NCBI GenBank assembly: GCA_014382285.1
Contig: JACNKA010000127.1
Coordinates: 1-34,772, forward strand
Length of the DNA: 34,772 nucleotides
From: Nitrospinota bacterium
GTDB taxonomy: Bacteria > Nitrospinota > Nitrospinia > Nitrospinales > VA-1
Reading direction: 5' to 3'
Of this stretch, positions 1-7,917 are shown in pieces (the stretch's first letter is position 1; each line of letters opens with the position of its first letter). The translations under genes were made by a program, and so were the position numbers. The notes under the pieces were generated by a model. That model was given only the letters and a program-made list of their open reading frames with translations, was not told where the DNA came from and made no database searches.

Positions 1-18
1 CAAAGGAACGCCGCTTGA

Positions 19-1194
19 TCATGTTCCCATACACCACATTTGACTATAACTCGTTTTCTGGGACTCAGTATAAAAATATAAGGCGCTATCGATGAGGGGA
101 AGTTTTGCTAATGCCCTTTGGAAATCCCTCCCATGCGCAAGTAAAGGACCAATTTTTTTTTCATAAAACTCAAGATATTGTTTCAAGGCTTCTTTCTTTA
201 CAGGATCATTCTTAATTTGATTCGGGTCTCCTCTTGGCCTGTCTGGAATACCATTAAGACGGCGAGATATTTCGAGCCAGTCAAAATCAGCCCATTTTTT
301 GTAATTAAAATGGTCGACCTTATTCCATTTGGGTAGAGGGCCGGATAAGCCAGAAGGTTTTTGTATTTTTACGCGATCAGTTGCTCCAGGCAAAAGCTCG
401 AACACACTGGGAAAAGTGATGACATCCTTATTGAGATTTTTGAATATATGATCATCAATTCCAGCAGCAATCCAGCCCGGTTCCGTCTCCCGGTGATAAC
501 CTTCAATCAGAGTGGCTAACAGAGCCGGAGACCCACTATGCGGGGTACCGAGAAAAATGGTTTGTCGCAATACATTAAAGGGATAACTGCTTTTATTCGG
601 CAAGTAAAACTTATGATACCACCATGTGACCACGAGCCCACCCATACTGTGCGCTATAAGCACCAGTTCCCGATCAGCAAGTTCGTCGCGCCAAGCGTTT
701 TTAATTTTTTCGTCCAGATCCCTAGCGGAGCCTTCAATGGGTTGACGCCAGTCGTAGCCAAAAGGAAGTAAGGGAACATCACTATTTTGGAGCACGTATT
801 TTATTGCATCGTAGCCAGTTTCGTAGATGTCAGCATTATCAAACCACAACGGGGCAATGAAGGAATACATGAAATCCGCATCTACAGGGTTACGCGTCTT
901 ATAACCTTGCGAATCGGAAAAATCGTAGGCAAGCCTTTTGGCGGATTTCTCACCCCAGATGATGGTCTCATTTTTAGTAAGGCGCGAACCGAGGATGCCA
1001 GGGACAAGAATAAACGTGGGTACCGTTTCCTTAGCTAGTTGGTTGAGACTCTCAGCCTCTCCACCTAGAAATGGTAGATCGGTTGACTTCATAAACCTAA
1101 GCGGCGCCTCCGCAAAACAAGAATCAGCGAAAAACAAAAAGAGAAAACTGATGACCGAGACAAGAGTACTTGCAGCAATACGATGGGGGTTCAT
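19..1194 (-). CDS. Secreted LCAT/PC-acyltransferase-family lipase
   Basis: Alpha/beta-hydrolase of the lecithin:cholesterol acyltransferase-like lipase family, probably acting on phospholipids or acyl esters outside the cytoplasm. From the chosen start the protein has 391 residues. Residues 1-28 form a signal peptide (hydrophobic run, cleavage likely after CFA). FILVPGILGSRL (about 61-72) is the usual oxyanion-hole segment, AHSMGG carries the nucleophile Ser183, and a TPHSGSP motif follows, as in LCAT-type lipases. The ORF track starts 17 codons earlier, but the internal ATG at 1194 has a GGAGGG ribosome site just upstream and begins a clean signal peptide, so I prefer it. The stop lies inside the window, so the gene is complete. 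It stands alone on the minus strand. Substrate is unknown. Family call is firm, exact reaction is not. Confidence 0.85.
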   Translation of the reverse strand: MNPHRIAASTLVSVISFLFLFFADSCFAEAPLRFMKSTDLPFLGGEAESLNQLAKETVPTFILVPGILGSRLTKNETIIWGEKSAKRLAYDFSDSQGYKTRNPVDADFMYSFIAPLWFDNADIYETGYDAIKYVLQNSDVPLLPFGYDWRQPIEGSARDLDEKIKNAWRDELADRELVLIAHSMGGLVVTWWYHKFYLPNKSSYPFNVLRQTIFLGTPHSGSPALLATLIEGYHRETEPGWIAAGIDDHIFKNLNKDVITFPSVFELLPGATDRVKIQKPSGLSGPLPKWNKVDHFNYKKWADFDWLEISRRLNGIPDRPRGDPNQIKNDPVKKEALKQYLEFYEKKIGPLLAHGRDFQRALAKLPLIDSALYFYTESQKTSYSQMWCMGT

Positions 1195-1753
1195 GGCTCC
1201 CTCCAATATCAATTTTAGGATATTCTGCTTATACTTCATTGGCATAAGTCCTGTAAAGCTTAATTTCGCCTTACCTTATCTTTCTATGATAGCAAGATGT
1301 TTGCTTATTGGTGAAAGGCACATAACCCTCAATAACACAAGATATACCTTTCGAGCGAAACCGTATTCGAAACTGGAATAACCTTTTCGGTTTCAATGTT
1401 CTTTGGGCAAACCATAAAATTTGGCAAGGGAAATATTTGAAGTAGTGATTTTCTTGTTTGTTTGTCTATTAAAATAAAGTAGCTTAATCGCAATTCAAAA
1501 CTGGGAGTTGACAGCACTCAATAAAACAGCGGAATGGACACTAATATACTGATTGCCATATAGCATTGCTGGCGCAAATGAGGTTGCGATTGGGGTTGGG
1601 AGATTACACAAAAACAAATGACTTCTCCCAAATCAACAAAGCTTATAAACTGGAGAGAGAGTAGACGAGGGGTATAATAAGGTAATAGATGAATCTAATC
1701 TTCAACTAAGGGAATTAACATGGGTTGAATCACCCACCCCACAAAAACAACCC
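1195..1753. other. Gene-poor intergenic region
   Basis: About 560 bases between the divergently read lipase and methyltransferase genes. The only ORF in the track (62 aa, minus, 1329-1517) has no recognisable features. A perfect 7-bp inverted repeat GAAACCG/CGGTTTC lies at 1357-1363 and 1388-1394, and a TTGACA hexamer at about 1507 has no matching -10. I see no tRNA or other RNA gene. The right end carries the hairpin listed separately. Confidence 0.5.
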
Positions 1754-1756
1754 ATG
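1719..1756 (+). promoter_or_regulatory. Inverted repeat covering the methyltransferase start codon
   Basis: CATGGGTTG at 1719-1727 is a perfect inverted repeat of CAACCCATG at 1748-1756, with a 20-base loop. The ATG at 1754 lies inside the second arm and there is no Shine-Dalgarno sequence in front of it. In mRNA this stem would bury the start codon. A regulatory role is inference; the symmetry is directly visible. Confidence 0.5.
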
Positions 1757-2458
1757 GCTCACTCACCCTTGCTAGGTCAACCCTGCCTGATTTGCAAATC
1801 CCCCGCGCCCATTTTTTATCAGGACACGCGCACCTTTTACAAATGCCCCAACTGCTGGCTGATTTTCACCAACGATCTTCCCGACAAAACATTCGAAGAA
1901 AATCATTACAAAACCCAATGGCAAAACACAGAGCCTGAGTTCTGGAAGAACCAGACGAACGCTCTCGTCTCTTATATCCAGAAATATCTCAGCCCCAAAA
2001 GAGTTCTCGATTTCGGTTCCGGCTCAGGTGAAATGACGGAGGAACTTAAACGTCACGGCTATCAAGTCACAGCACTCGAACCGATGCATGACGGATACCT
2101 CAAGGATCAAAGCTACCCATTTTTGTTTGATGTCGTCGTTGCCGTCGAGGTCATAGAGCACCTGCCCAATGTCTGGGAAGAACTGGAGCAGATTGAAAAA
2201 GTACTGCAACCCGAAGGCATTATGGTTTTCTCCACCGGCCTGACCAATCCATTCATCGAATTGCCCGATGCCGCCGAACATTTCAAAACATGGTGGTACA
2301 AAGACGACCCGACACACCTGAGTTTCTTCTGCAACCACACCCTCGGCGTCATGGCGGATATGCGGGATTACACCATCGATATTTACGATGACAAACTCTT
2401 CGTGGTGAGGAGAAACAAATCCCCCCAACCCCCTTCGCAGAAGGGGGGGCTTAAATGA
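1754..2458 (+). CDS. Class I SAM-dependent methyltransferase with N-terminal zinc-ribbon motif
   Basis: Protein of 234 aa. The N-terminus carries a CLIC...CPNC four-cysteine zinc-ribbon-like knuckle (about residues 10-35). The Rossmann methyltransferase domain follows: VLDFGSGSGEMTE is SAM-binding motif I and VVVAVEVIEHLPN is the acidic/post-I region typical of Methyltransf_11/23 proteins. This layout resembles small methyltransferases of sugar or lipid modification, but the substrate cannot be read from sequence. The last dozen codons (SPQPPSQKGGLK) are not methyltransferase sequence: they are read-through of a dispersed C-rich repeat that also provides the TGA stop, so the ancestral protein probably ended near VVRRNK. 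The start ATG lies in a hairpin without a ribosome site, so the exact start is less sure than the fold. Confidence 0.8.
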   Translation: MAHSPLLGQPCLICKSPAPIFYQDTRTFYKCPNCWLIFTNDLPDKTFEENHYKTQWQNTEPEFWKNQTNALVSYIQKYLSPKRVLDFGSGSGEMTEELKRHGYQVTALEPMHDGYLKDQSYPFLFDVVVAVEVIEHLPNVWEELEQIEKVLQPEGIMVFSTGLTNPFIELPDAAEHFKTWWYKDDPTHLSFFCNHTLGVMADMRDYTIDIYDDKLFVVRRNKSPQPPSQKGGLK

Positions 2459-2497
2459 ATCCCTCTTTTTCAAAGAGGGGCTGGGGTGATTTACAAC
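2417..2497 (+). repeat. Dispersed C/G-rich repeat, copy 1 (overlaps a gene end)
   Basis: Segment with two hairpins (CCCCCTTcgcagAAGGGGG and CCCTCTTTttcAAAGAGGG) followed by CTGGGGTGATTTACAAC. A closely similar sequence lies inverted at 5098-5150, and its right end recurs at 24033-24058. It begins inside the methyltransferase reading frame and supplies its stop codon. It looks like a small non-autonomous palindromic (REP/MITE-like) element; mobility is inferred from its presence in several unrelated sites. Confidence 0.75.
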
Positions 2498-2569
2498 CTC
2501 TCATCCAACATGTGGCTAATGAAAGGCAAACGAATTGAGCCAAGAGCAACCATCAGTTATGATAGAGAC

Positions 2570-3049
2570 ATGAACAAACGATGGATCACAACATTCCTGA
2601 TATTAATCATGACGGCAATGCCCGTTTATGCCAATGACTTTCAGGAGGGACTGGATGCCATTCATGCAACAGACTATGAAACGGCACTGGAAAAATTAAT
2701 GCCTCTGGCAGAGCACGGCCACGCCGCCGCCCAATATAATATCGGCGTCATGCATGAGTGGGGCAACGGCGTGCCGCAGGATAATTCTCAGGCCCTCAAA
2801 TGGTATAAACGTTCGGCGGAACGATTCCACAAAGATGCACAAAACAATCTGGGTGCCCTGTATAGCAAAGGCGAAGGAACAGAACCGGATTTTGTGGAAG
2901 CCTTGAAGTGGTTCATCATTTCCGCCGAGAACGGCAGTGAAGGCGGTCAAAAAAATATCCACATCGTCGAAAAGCGCATGAACTACGAAGAAATCTCCCA
3001 GGCGCAAAAACTCGCCAATGACTGGATGAGAAAAAACAGGAAGAAATAA
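2570..3049 (+). CDS. Secreted Sel1-repeat (TPR-like) protein
   Basis: From ATG 2570 the protein has 159 aa. It begins with a signal peptide (MNKRWITTFLILIMTAMPVYA, cleavage after VYA) and continues with Sel1-like repeats: AAQYNIGVMHEWGNGVPQD, then DAQNNLGALYSKGEGTEPD, each followed by an ALKWY/ALKWF helix. Sel1 repeats form alpha-solenoid protein-binding surfaces and are common in periplasmic or envelope proteins. The ORF track starts 28 codons earlier, but that stretch begins within the dispersed repeat and precedes a perfect signal peptide, so the later ATG is preferred despite a weak ribosome site. No catalytic residues are visible and the partner is unknown. Confidence 0.85.
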   Translation: MNKRWITTFLILIMTAMPVYANDFQEGLDAIHATDYETALEKLMPLAEHGHAAAQYNIGVMHEWGNGVPQDNSQALKWYKRSAERFHKDAQNNLGALYSKGEGTEPDFVEALKWFIISAENGSEGGQKNIHIVEKRMNYEEISQAQKLANDWMRKNRKK

Positions 3050-3095
3050 ATGTACGCGGACAAATTGCGCTATATTAAATTGCAAGAATAAAGTA

Positions 3096-3174
3096 CGTCA
3101 TCGCGAGCCGCGAAGCGGCGCGGCGATCCAGAACACCTGGATTGCTTCGTCGCCATTGGCTCCTCGCAACGACG
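3096..3174. repeat. Palindromic intergenic repeat (REP/MITE-like)
   Basis: The ends CGTCATCGCGAG and CTCGCAACGACG are near-perfect inverted copies, and inside them GGCGATCCAG pairs broadly with CTGGATTGCTTCGTCGCC. This long imperfect stem-loop matches the general form of a palindromic repeat common between genes in many Proteobacteria-like genomes. It sits in the 190-bp gap between the Sel1 gene and the 3' end of umuC, where it may form a cruciform or transcript hairpin. Confidence 0.7.
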
Positions 3175-3241
3175 GAACAGGCCAGCGTATCCTAGTTTTT
3201 GGCAATCCATATTTAACTGCAAGACTCGTGCAATATTCGGG

Positions 3242-4495
3242 TTAGCGCACCATTAGCAGTTCATCCCACTGGGTGGTGTATCGCGGCGACCGCGACCCGC
3301 AGCGCATTTTCCATTCCCGGTTCACACCCTGCGCCCCGAAAAATAACGTGTCGGAGCCATGATCCTCATTGATTCGATCTACAATAGCCATCAAAGGGTT
3401 GTGATGGTTGACATCAACAAACAGTTGCTTTTGTTCCAACGACGCGGGGATTAACCCCGTCAGCATGATTCCTGTTTTTTTGTAGCGGTATCCCGGTTTA
3501 TAAATCCTGCTCAAGCAAAACTTTGCCGCTTCGATGATGAGTCGCGTATCACTGGTTGGGGTTGTTAACGTATGGGTGAACCCATTATTGTATTGCGGGT
3601 CCGTTTCTCGGAAACCATTGGTCTGAACAAAGACATGCACCGCCTGCGCCCGACTATTTTGTTTTCTGAGTTTTTCACAAGCACGTGCCGCGTAATTGGC
3701 CAGGGCTTCTTCTATAGGCTCTTTTTTTGTTAGAAGCTTGCCAAACGACTTGGACGACATAATGCTTTTTTTCGATTGAACACCTTCCAGATCGATGCAG
3801 GATTGGCCTTTCAGTTCCCGCAGTATGCGCTCCCCGACAACCGACAGATGTTTGCGGATGATAGTGGGGCTTGCGTCTCTCAGTTGCGCAGCTTTGTTAA
3901 TACCCATTCGATTCAAACGCTCAGACCACCTCCCTGCAATCCCCCATATCTTGCCCACATCCAGAGTTTTTAGAATCTCATCCTGCGCCTGCTGGCTGCG
4001 AATATCAAATATGCCATCATCTGTCTGTTTTTTCGCCACGTGATTGGCAACTTTTGCCAGTACCTTGGTGGGTCCAATGCCAATCGACACCGGGATACCA
4101 GTCCATTGCAGTACCTTTGCGCGTATGGTTTTGCAGTATTCATAAAGATTGCGAGGTTGCAAAGGGTCCAACCGCAGGAATGCTTCATCAATCGAATAAA
4201 CTTCCATGTCGAGAGCATGCAGACGGAGACTGTCCATCACCCTTTGCGACATATCGCCATAAAGTTGATAGTTCGAGGAAAAAACAGCGACGTTGTGCTT
4301 TTTGATGATCGCTTTTTGCTCGAAAAGAGGAACCCCCATAGGAATGCCCAAAGCTTTCGCTTCATTGGAGCGGGCGACGATACAACCATCATTATTTGAC
4401 AAGATGACAATGGCGCGCCCTTTCAAGCGGGGATCAAACACACGCTCACAAGACGCATAGAAATTGTTGCAATCGACCAGAGCAAAGATTTTCAC
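3242..4495 (-). CDS. umuC: DNA polymerase V catalytic subunit UmuC (Y-family)
   Basis: Error-prone translesion polymerase of the SOS response; with processed UmuD it forms Pol V. The 417-aa length fits UmuC. The N-terminus FALVDCNNFYASCERVFDP contains metal ligand Asp8, and EVYSIDEAF (about 99-106) holds the catalytic Asp103-Glu104 pair. The palm is followed by helix-hairpin-helix and little-finger regions, and the C-terminus resembles the UmuC-specific DUF4113 tail. It starts with GTG at 4495, and its GTGA overlaps the TGA of umuD, so the two are translationally coupled. Nothing appears truncated or missing. Confidence 0.95.
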   Translation of the reverse strand: MKIFALVDCNNFYASCERVFDPRLKGRAIVILSNNDGCIVARSNEAKALGIPMGVPLFEQKAIIKKHNVAVFSSNYQLYGDMSQRVMDSLRLHALDMEVYSIDEAFLRLDPLQPRNLYEYCKTIRAKVLQWTGIPVSIGIGPTKVLAKVANHVAKKQTDDGIFDIRSQQAQDEILKTLDVGKIWGIAGRWSERLNRMGINKAAQLRDASPTIIRKHLSVVGERILRELKGQSCIDLEGVQSKKSIMSSKSFGKLLTKKEPIEEALANYAARACEKLRKQNSRAQAVHVFVQTNGFRETDPQYNNGFTHTLTTPTSDTRLIIEAAKFCLSRIYKPGYRYKKTGIMLTGLIPASLEQKQLFVDVNHHNPLMAIVDRINEDHGSDTLFFGAQGVNREWKMRCGSRSPRYTTQWDELLMVR

Positions 4496-4914
4496 AACAG
4501 ATCATGGAGCACGTGAGTGACAACGCCCCAGACCACTACCTCATTGCCTTCCTGCAACTCAATGGGAGGGTAATTCGCGTTTTCGGATTGTAACGAGAAA
4601 TGACCTTTCGATTTTAAAAGCCGCTTAACGGTGAGTTGGCCGTCTATTTCGGCAATGACAACCTTTCCATGCACGGGCTCCAGACTTCGGTCCACAACCA
4701 GCAAATCTCCATTAAAAATTCCCACTCCATTCATAGAGTCGCCAGATGCCTTTACAAAATAAGTTGCCGCAGGGTGCGTGATGACATGCTCATTGAGGTC
4801 AAGCGACCCTTCCATATAATCATCAGCCTGTGATGGAAACCCTGCCGCAACGTGGCATAAAGCCAAAGGAAAAGAACACTGTTTGGCAATTTCAGTTGGA
4901 ATGACGGCTGTCAT
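4492..4914 (-). CDS. umuD: UmuD, LexA-like self-cleaving Pol V subunit
   Basis: S24-family protein that cleaves itself on RecA filaments to UmuD', the Pol V accessory subunit. With the ATG at 4914 the protein is 140 aa and lines up position for position with E. coli UmuD: cleavage site Ala24-Gly25 in VAAGFPS, nucleophile Ser60 in SGDSM, general base Lys97 in TVKRL. The track's earlier TTG start at 4947 has a GAGG ribosome site, but it coincides with the predicted -10 hexamer, and the alignment favours ATG 4914. It is the first gene of the umuDC pair. No E. coli-type LexA box (CTGT-N8-ACAG) is visible upstream, so the SOS operator must be of another type or absent. Confidence 0.93.
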   Translation of the reverse strand: MTAVIPTEIAKQCSFPLALCHVAAGFPSQADDYMEGSLDLNEHVITHPAATYFVKASGDSMNGVGIFNGDLLVVDRSLEPVHGKVVIAEIDGQLTVKRLLKSKGHFSLQSENANYPPIELQEGNEVVVWGVVTHVLHDLL

Positions 4915-4946
4915 GTAAACTCGAGTTAAATGGCTGATGAGAAACA

Positions 4947-4975
4947 AAACTACCTCGGCCAGATGCAGGTGTCAA
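4947..4975 (-). promoter_or_regulatory. Candidate sigma-70 promoter of umuDC
   Basis: On the minus strand TTGACA (4975-4970), a 17-base spacer and TAGTTT (4952-4947). Initiation about 7 bases further would leave a leader of roughly 25 bases before ATG 4914. The -35 is perfect and the -10 is weak, as expected for a regulated gene. Just upstream is a CGAAAAT direct repeat with an 11-base period that could be a repressor site. Confidence 0.5.
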
Positions 4976-5097
4976 TGAATTTTCGTCTTATTTTCGCTTT
5001 TTGTGATAAACTGAACCTTCTTGACCGAATTGGAACACTCGTGTAGGTTGAGCCACTAATCGGCATGCCAAAGCAAGTGCTGGCCGAATATTGCAAG

Positions 5098-5150
5098 GTT
5101 GTAAATCACCCCAGCCCCTCTTTGTAAAAGAGGGGTTCATTAACCCCCCA
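5098..5150 (-). repeat. Dispersed C/G-rich repeat, copy 2 (inverted)
   Basis: Read on the minus strand this is GGGGTTAATGAACCCCTC..., an AAGAGGGG hairpin, and CTGGGGTGATTTACAAC, closely matching copy 1 at 2417-2497 in opposite orientation. The hairpin CCCCTCTTtgtaaAAGAGGGG is intact. It ends about 20 bases before the comM start and creates the false N-terminal extension seen in the ORF track. Confidence 0.75.
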
Positions 5151-5171
5151 TCTAACGGAGTGGAGAAATTT

Positions 5172-6707
5172 GTGGTCGCACTCGTTCACAGTGGAGCGGT
5201 TCTGGGCATAGACGGCTATGCGGTCGAGGTGGAAGTCAACCTCTCGCAAGGCCTGCCGGGCATGTCCATCGTTGGCCTGCCTGATGCCGCCGTCAAGGAA
5301 AGTAGCGATCGCGTTTCCGCCGCCATTCGCAACACCCAGTTAGCTCTGCCAGTACGAAGGATCACCATCAACCTCGCCCCTGCCGATATCCGCAAAGAAG
5401 GTTCGGCGTTCGACTTGCCTATCGCTCTCGGCATTCTTGCGGCCAGCGGCATGATCGAAAACGAGCGGTTGAAAAAACTGGTGATTCTCGGCGAACTTTC
5501 TCTCGATGGCCGGGTCAAGCCCATTCGCGGCGCACTCTCCATCACCGCCATGGCACGTGAAAATGGGATGGAAGGCGTTCTTCTGCCCGCGCAAAATGCG
5601 GCGGAAGTTTCTGTCATCGAAGGCATCCCCATTTATCCAATAGAAAATTTACCTCAGGCGGTAGAGTTTTTGTGCGGGAAGCTGGCGCTTCAGGCAGTGA
5701 CCCCTCAACCCCAAGCCAAAACTCTGCACACCAGCGACTATGAATTAGACTTCACCGATGTCAAAGGCCAGCACCATGTCAAACGCGCCCTGGAAATCGC
5801 CGCCTCAGGCGGGCATAACATCCTGCTTATCGGCCCTCCCGGTTCCGGTAAATCCATGCTGGCAAAACGCATCCCGACCATTCTGCCTTCCATGACGCAG
5901 GGGGAAGCCATCACCAGCACAAAAATTCACAGTGTACTCGGTCAATTGAAAAACGGGAACGGACTCTTAAAGCTACGCCCCTTTCGTTCGCCGCATCACA
6001 CCATCTCCGATGCCGGGCTGATCGGCGGTGGGCGCGTGCCCATGCCGGGGGAAGTGTCGATGGCGCATAACGGCGTGTTGTTTCTCGATGAACTGCCCGA
6101 GTTTAAACGCAACGTGCTGGAAGTCCTGCGCCAACCTCTGGAAGAAGGGGAAGTCTCTATATCACGCGCCGCCGGGTCCGTCACCTACCCGGCGAACCTC
6201 ATGCTGGTAGCGGCGATGAACCCCTGCCCCTGCGGTTACCGGTTCGACCCGAAACGCGAATGCGGATGCACACCGATGATGATCAAGAAATATGTCGGGA
6301 AAATATCAGGTCCCCTGCTCGACCGCATCGACCTGCATATCGAAGTGCCGGCACTGGAATACAAAGACCTGTCATCCGAGTCAGGCGGCGAACGTTCCGA
6401 GGCAATTGCATCCAGAGTCGAACAGGCACGCAGTGCCCAGTTAAAACGTTTCCATCAAAGTCCGGAAAACAATTTCAATGCCAACATGAATCCGCATCAA
6501 CTGAAATCCCATTGCGCACTGGATGAAGCGTCGAAAAAGATCATGGCTTTGGCCATCGACAAGTTAGGGCTCAGCGCAAGAGCGCACGACCGCATCCTGA
6601 AAGTAGCGCGTACTATCGCCGATCTGGCCGAATGCGAATCCCTACAGTCCGAACACATCGCCGAAGCCATCCAGTACCGTTCTTTAGACCGCGAAAGCTG
6701 GTTCTAA
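5172..6707 (+). CDS. comM: ComM/YifB-family AAA+ ATPase (Mg-chelatase-like)
   Basis: Hexameric helicase that promotes branch migration during integration of incoming DNA in natural transformation. The ORF has an N-terminal S5-like/LonC-like domain (VHSGAVLGIDGYAVEVEV onward), then the AAA+ core with Walker A GPPGSGKS (about 221-228), Walker B LFLDELPEF, the cysteine-rich CPCGY...CGC segment typical of the family, and a C-terminal lid. The track start at 5091 lies inside a repeat. GTG 5172 has GGAG six bases upstream and gives an N-terminus that aligns with known family members, giving 511 aa. GTG 5160 is an alternative. It is a single gene with no other competence genes beside it, so a role in uptake here is inferred from the family. 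Confidence 0.92.
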   Translation: MVALVHSGAVLGIDGYAVEVEVNLSQGLPGMSIVGLPDAAVKESSDRVSAAIRNTQLALPVRRITINLAPADIRKEGSAFDLPIALGILAASGMIENERLKKLVILGELSLDGRVKPIRGALSITAMARENGMEGVLLPAQNAAEVSVIEGIPIYPIENLPQAVEFLCGKLALQAVTPQPQAKTLHTSDYELDFTDVKGQHHVKRALEIAASGGHNILLIGPPGSGKSMLAKRIPTILPSMTQGEAITSTKIHSVLGQLKNGNGLLKLRPFRSPHHTISDAGLIGGGRVPMPGEVSMAHNGVLFLDELPEFKRNVLEVLRQPLEEGEVSISRAAGSVTYPANLMLVAAMNPCPCGYRFDPKRECGCTPMMIKKYVGKISGPLLDRIDLHIEVPALEYKDLSSESGGERSEAIASRVEQARSAQLKRFHQSPENNFNANMNPHQLKSHCALDEASKKIMALAIDKLGLSARAHDRILKVARTIADLAECESLQSEHIAEAIQYRSLDRESWF

Positions 6708-6906
6708 CTGCTCGGCGCAGGGCCAATGGGTCAGAACATTCTGGAGCGAACGATCATCATTGCGCTTCTGGATTTAGTTTTCAATAATTCCCCCTGATAA
6801 GGGGGATTAAGGGGGTTGCTTCAAAAAATAGTTTTCCTTCTTGCCAGAGTAAGCCCCCACCTATATATAAATCACCGCAACGGTAGCAGAAAAAGAAAGG
6901 ACAAAT
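6708..6906. other. Intergenic region with C-rich hairpin and degenerate gene-end motif
   Basis: Directly after the comM stop comes CTGCTCGGCGCAGGGCCAA, a degenerate copy of the gene-end motif described at 8649. CCCCCTgataAGGGGG at 6790-6805 is a perfect 6-bp hairpin followed by ATTAAGGGGG, resembling the short G/C-run repeats elsewhere in the window and able to act as a terminator-like structure. AAAGGA just before 6907 is the ribosome site of the next gene. Confidence 0.5.
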
Positions 6907-7917
6907 ATGTTTGAACCCATTGAGTTTGAAAATTTAAATGAAGCTGATATCAGAGAAGAGGTCATCGCTCCATTACTTAAAGAGCTTGGCTACAGATCAG
7001 GCAGTGAAAACAACATTATTAGAGAACAGTCCTTAAAATACCCAAGAAAATTTCTTGGCCGAAAAAAACCGAATAAAGATCCTCTGCTGAGAGGGGTTGC
7101 TGACTATATTTGCGTTGCAGGTGGAAAGGTTCAATGGGTAATTGAGGCAAAACCTCCCGGCGTTGACTTGGATTCAAATGATATTGAACAGGCCTATACC
7201 TACGCCTGCCATCCAGAAATAAGAGCTATATATTTTTGCGTTTGTAATGGGAAGGAATTGAGGATTTACCAAACCAGTCAAAGCCCGGATACGCCCCCTA
7301 TACAATGTTTTCTCTACGAAGATTTTTCTAATATCCTAGGGGTAATTAGAGGCATTCTTGGACCGGAAGCAATACTTCGTGATTTCCCCAAGCAGGAACC
7401 AGACATTGAGGAACCAATTGGCCCTGGTTTGCGCTCTATTGTAAGAATAGCTAATGGGAAAATTGTCTACAGGTCAAATACTTTGAACAATCCGGCTTTT
7501 GAGGGAATGGTAATAGGCATTACGGGCCAAGCTGTTGAACGAAATGAAGATGGCCAATTAGTTGCGCTTTTAAAAACACAAAGTGCTCACGAATCATTCC
7601 AAAAATATAACGAAAAACACGGGTTGGATATTTTTGAGGCCATTAGCACAGACCGAGTGGTGTCCACAAATAAATCAAAACCCACAGTTTTCACCAATGA
7701 AAATCACGTCATCTTCCCTGCTGGAGAAAAGCTTTTAGATATGACTACGTGGAAATATATAGAGTTACCTTGCAATATAAATTGCAAAACAAAGACCATA
7801 GCAAAGGGTTTTCTGACTGGAAACCGATTTGAAGGCGAATTTGATGTTGAAATGTTTTATGTAGAACAAGGGCTGAACGTTGGGATGAAGGGTGACTTTA
7901 TGATTGAGTTAGCCTAG
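6907..7917 (+). CDS. Orphan HsdR_N-type (PD-(D/E)XK) nuclease-fold protein
   Basis: The N-terminal ~140 residues resemble the type I restriction HsdR N-terminal nuclease domain: NEADIREEVIAPLLKELGY, then GVADYICV and WVIEAKPPG. These give Glu17/18, Asp66 and Glu80-x-Lys82, the expected metal-binding set of a PD-(D/E)XK nuclease, followed by a DIEQAYTYA helix like the family's Q-containing motif. The remaining ~190 residues have no motif I recognise and no helicase. No hsdM, hsdS or other defence gene is adjacent. Codon and base use are clearly AT-richer than in comM or the genes around it, suggesting acquisition by transfer. AAAGGA ribosome site 7 bases before ATG. Active-site residues look intact, but nuclease activity is inferred. 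Confidence 0.7.
   Translation: MFEPIEFENLNEADIREEVIAPLLKELGYRSGSENNIIREQSLKYPRKFLGRKKPNKDPLLRGVADYICVAGGKVQWVIEAKPPGVDLDSNDIEQAYTYACHPEIRAIYFCVCNGKELRIYQTSQSPDTPPIQCFLYEDFSNILGVIRGILGPEAILRDFPKQEPDIEEPIGPGLRSIVRIANGKIVYRSNTLNNPAFEGMVIGITGQAVERNEDGQLVALLKTQSAHESFQKYNEKHGLDIFEAISTDRVVSTNKSKPTVFTNENHVIFPAGEKLLDMTTWKYIELPCNINCKTKTIAKGFLTGNRFEGEFDVEMFYVEQGLNVGMKGDFMIELA

Noticed and set aside
1329-1517. 62-aa minus-strand ORF
   Set aside because: No supporting start signal or family; it could not be supported as a gene.
2024-2473. 149-aa ORF antisense to the methyltransferase
   Set aside because: Shadow of a gene with clear SAM-binding motifs on the other strand.
3050-3241. tRNA or small RNA gene
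   Set aside because: The structure is a long palindromic repeat; no cloverleaf or anticodon arm could be drawn.
4976-5060. E. coli-type LexA box before umuD
   Set aside because: No CTGT-N8-ACAG pattern found on reading the upstream region.
5091-5171. N-terminal extension of comM in the ORF track
   Set aside because: It is read through a dispersed repeat; GTG 5172 has a ribosome site and aligns with the family start.
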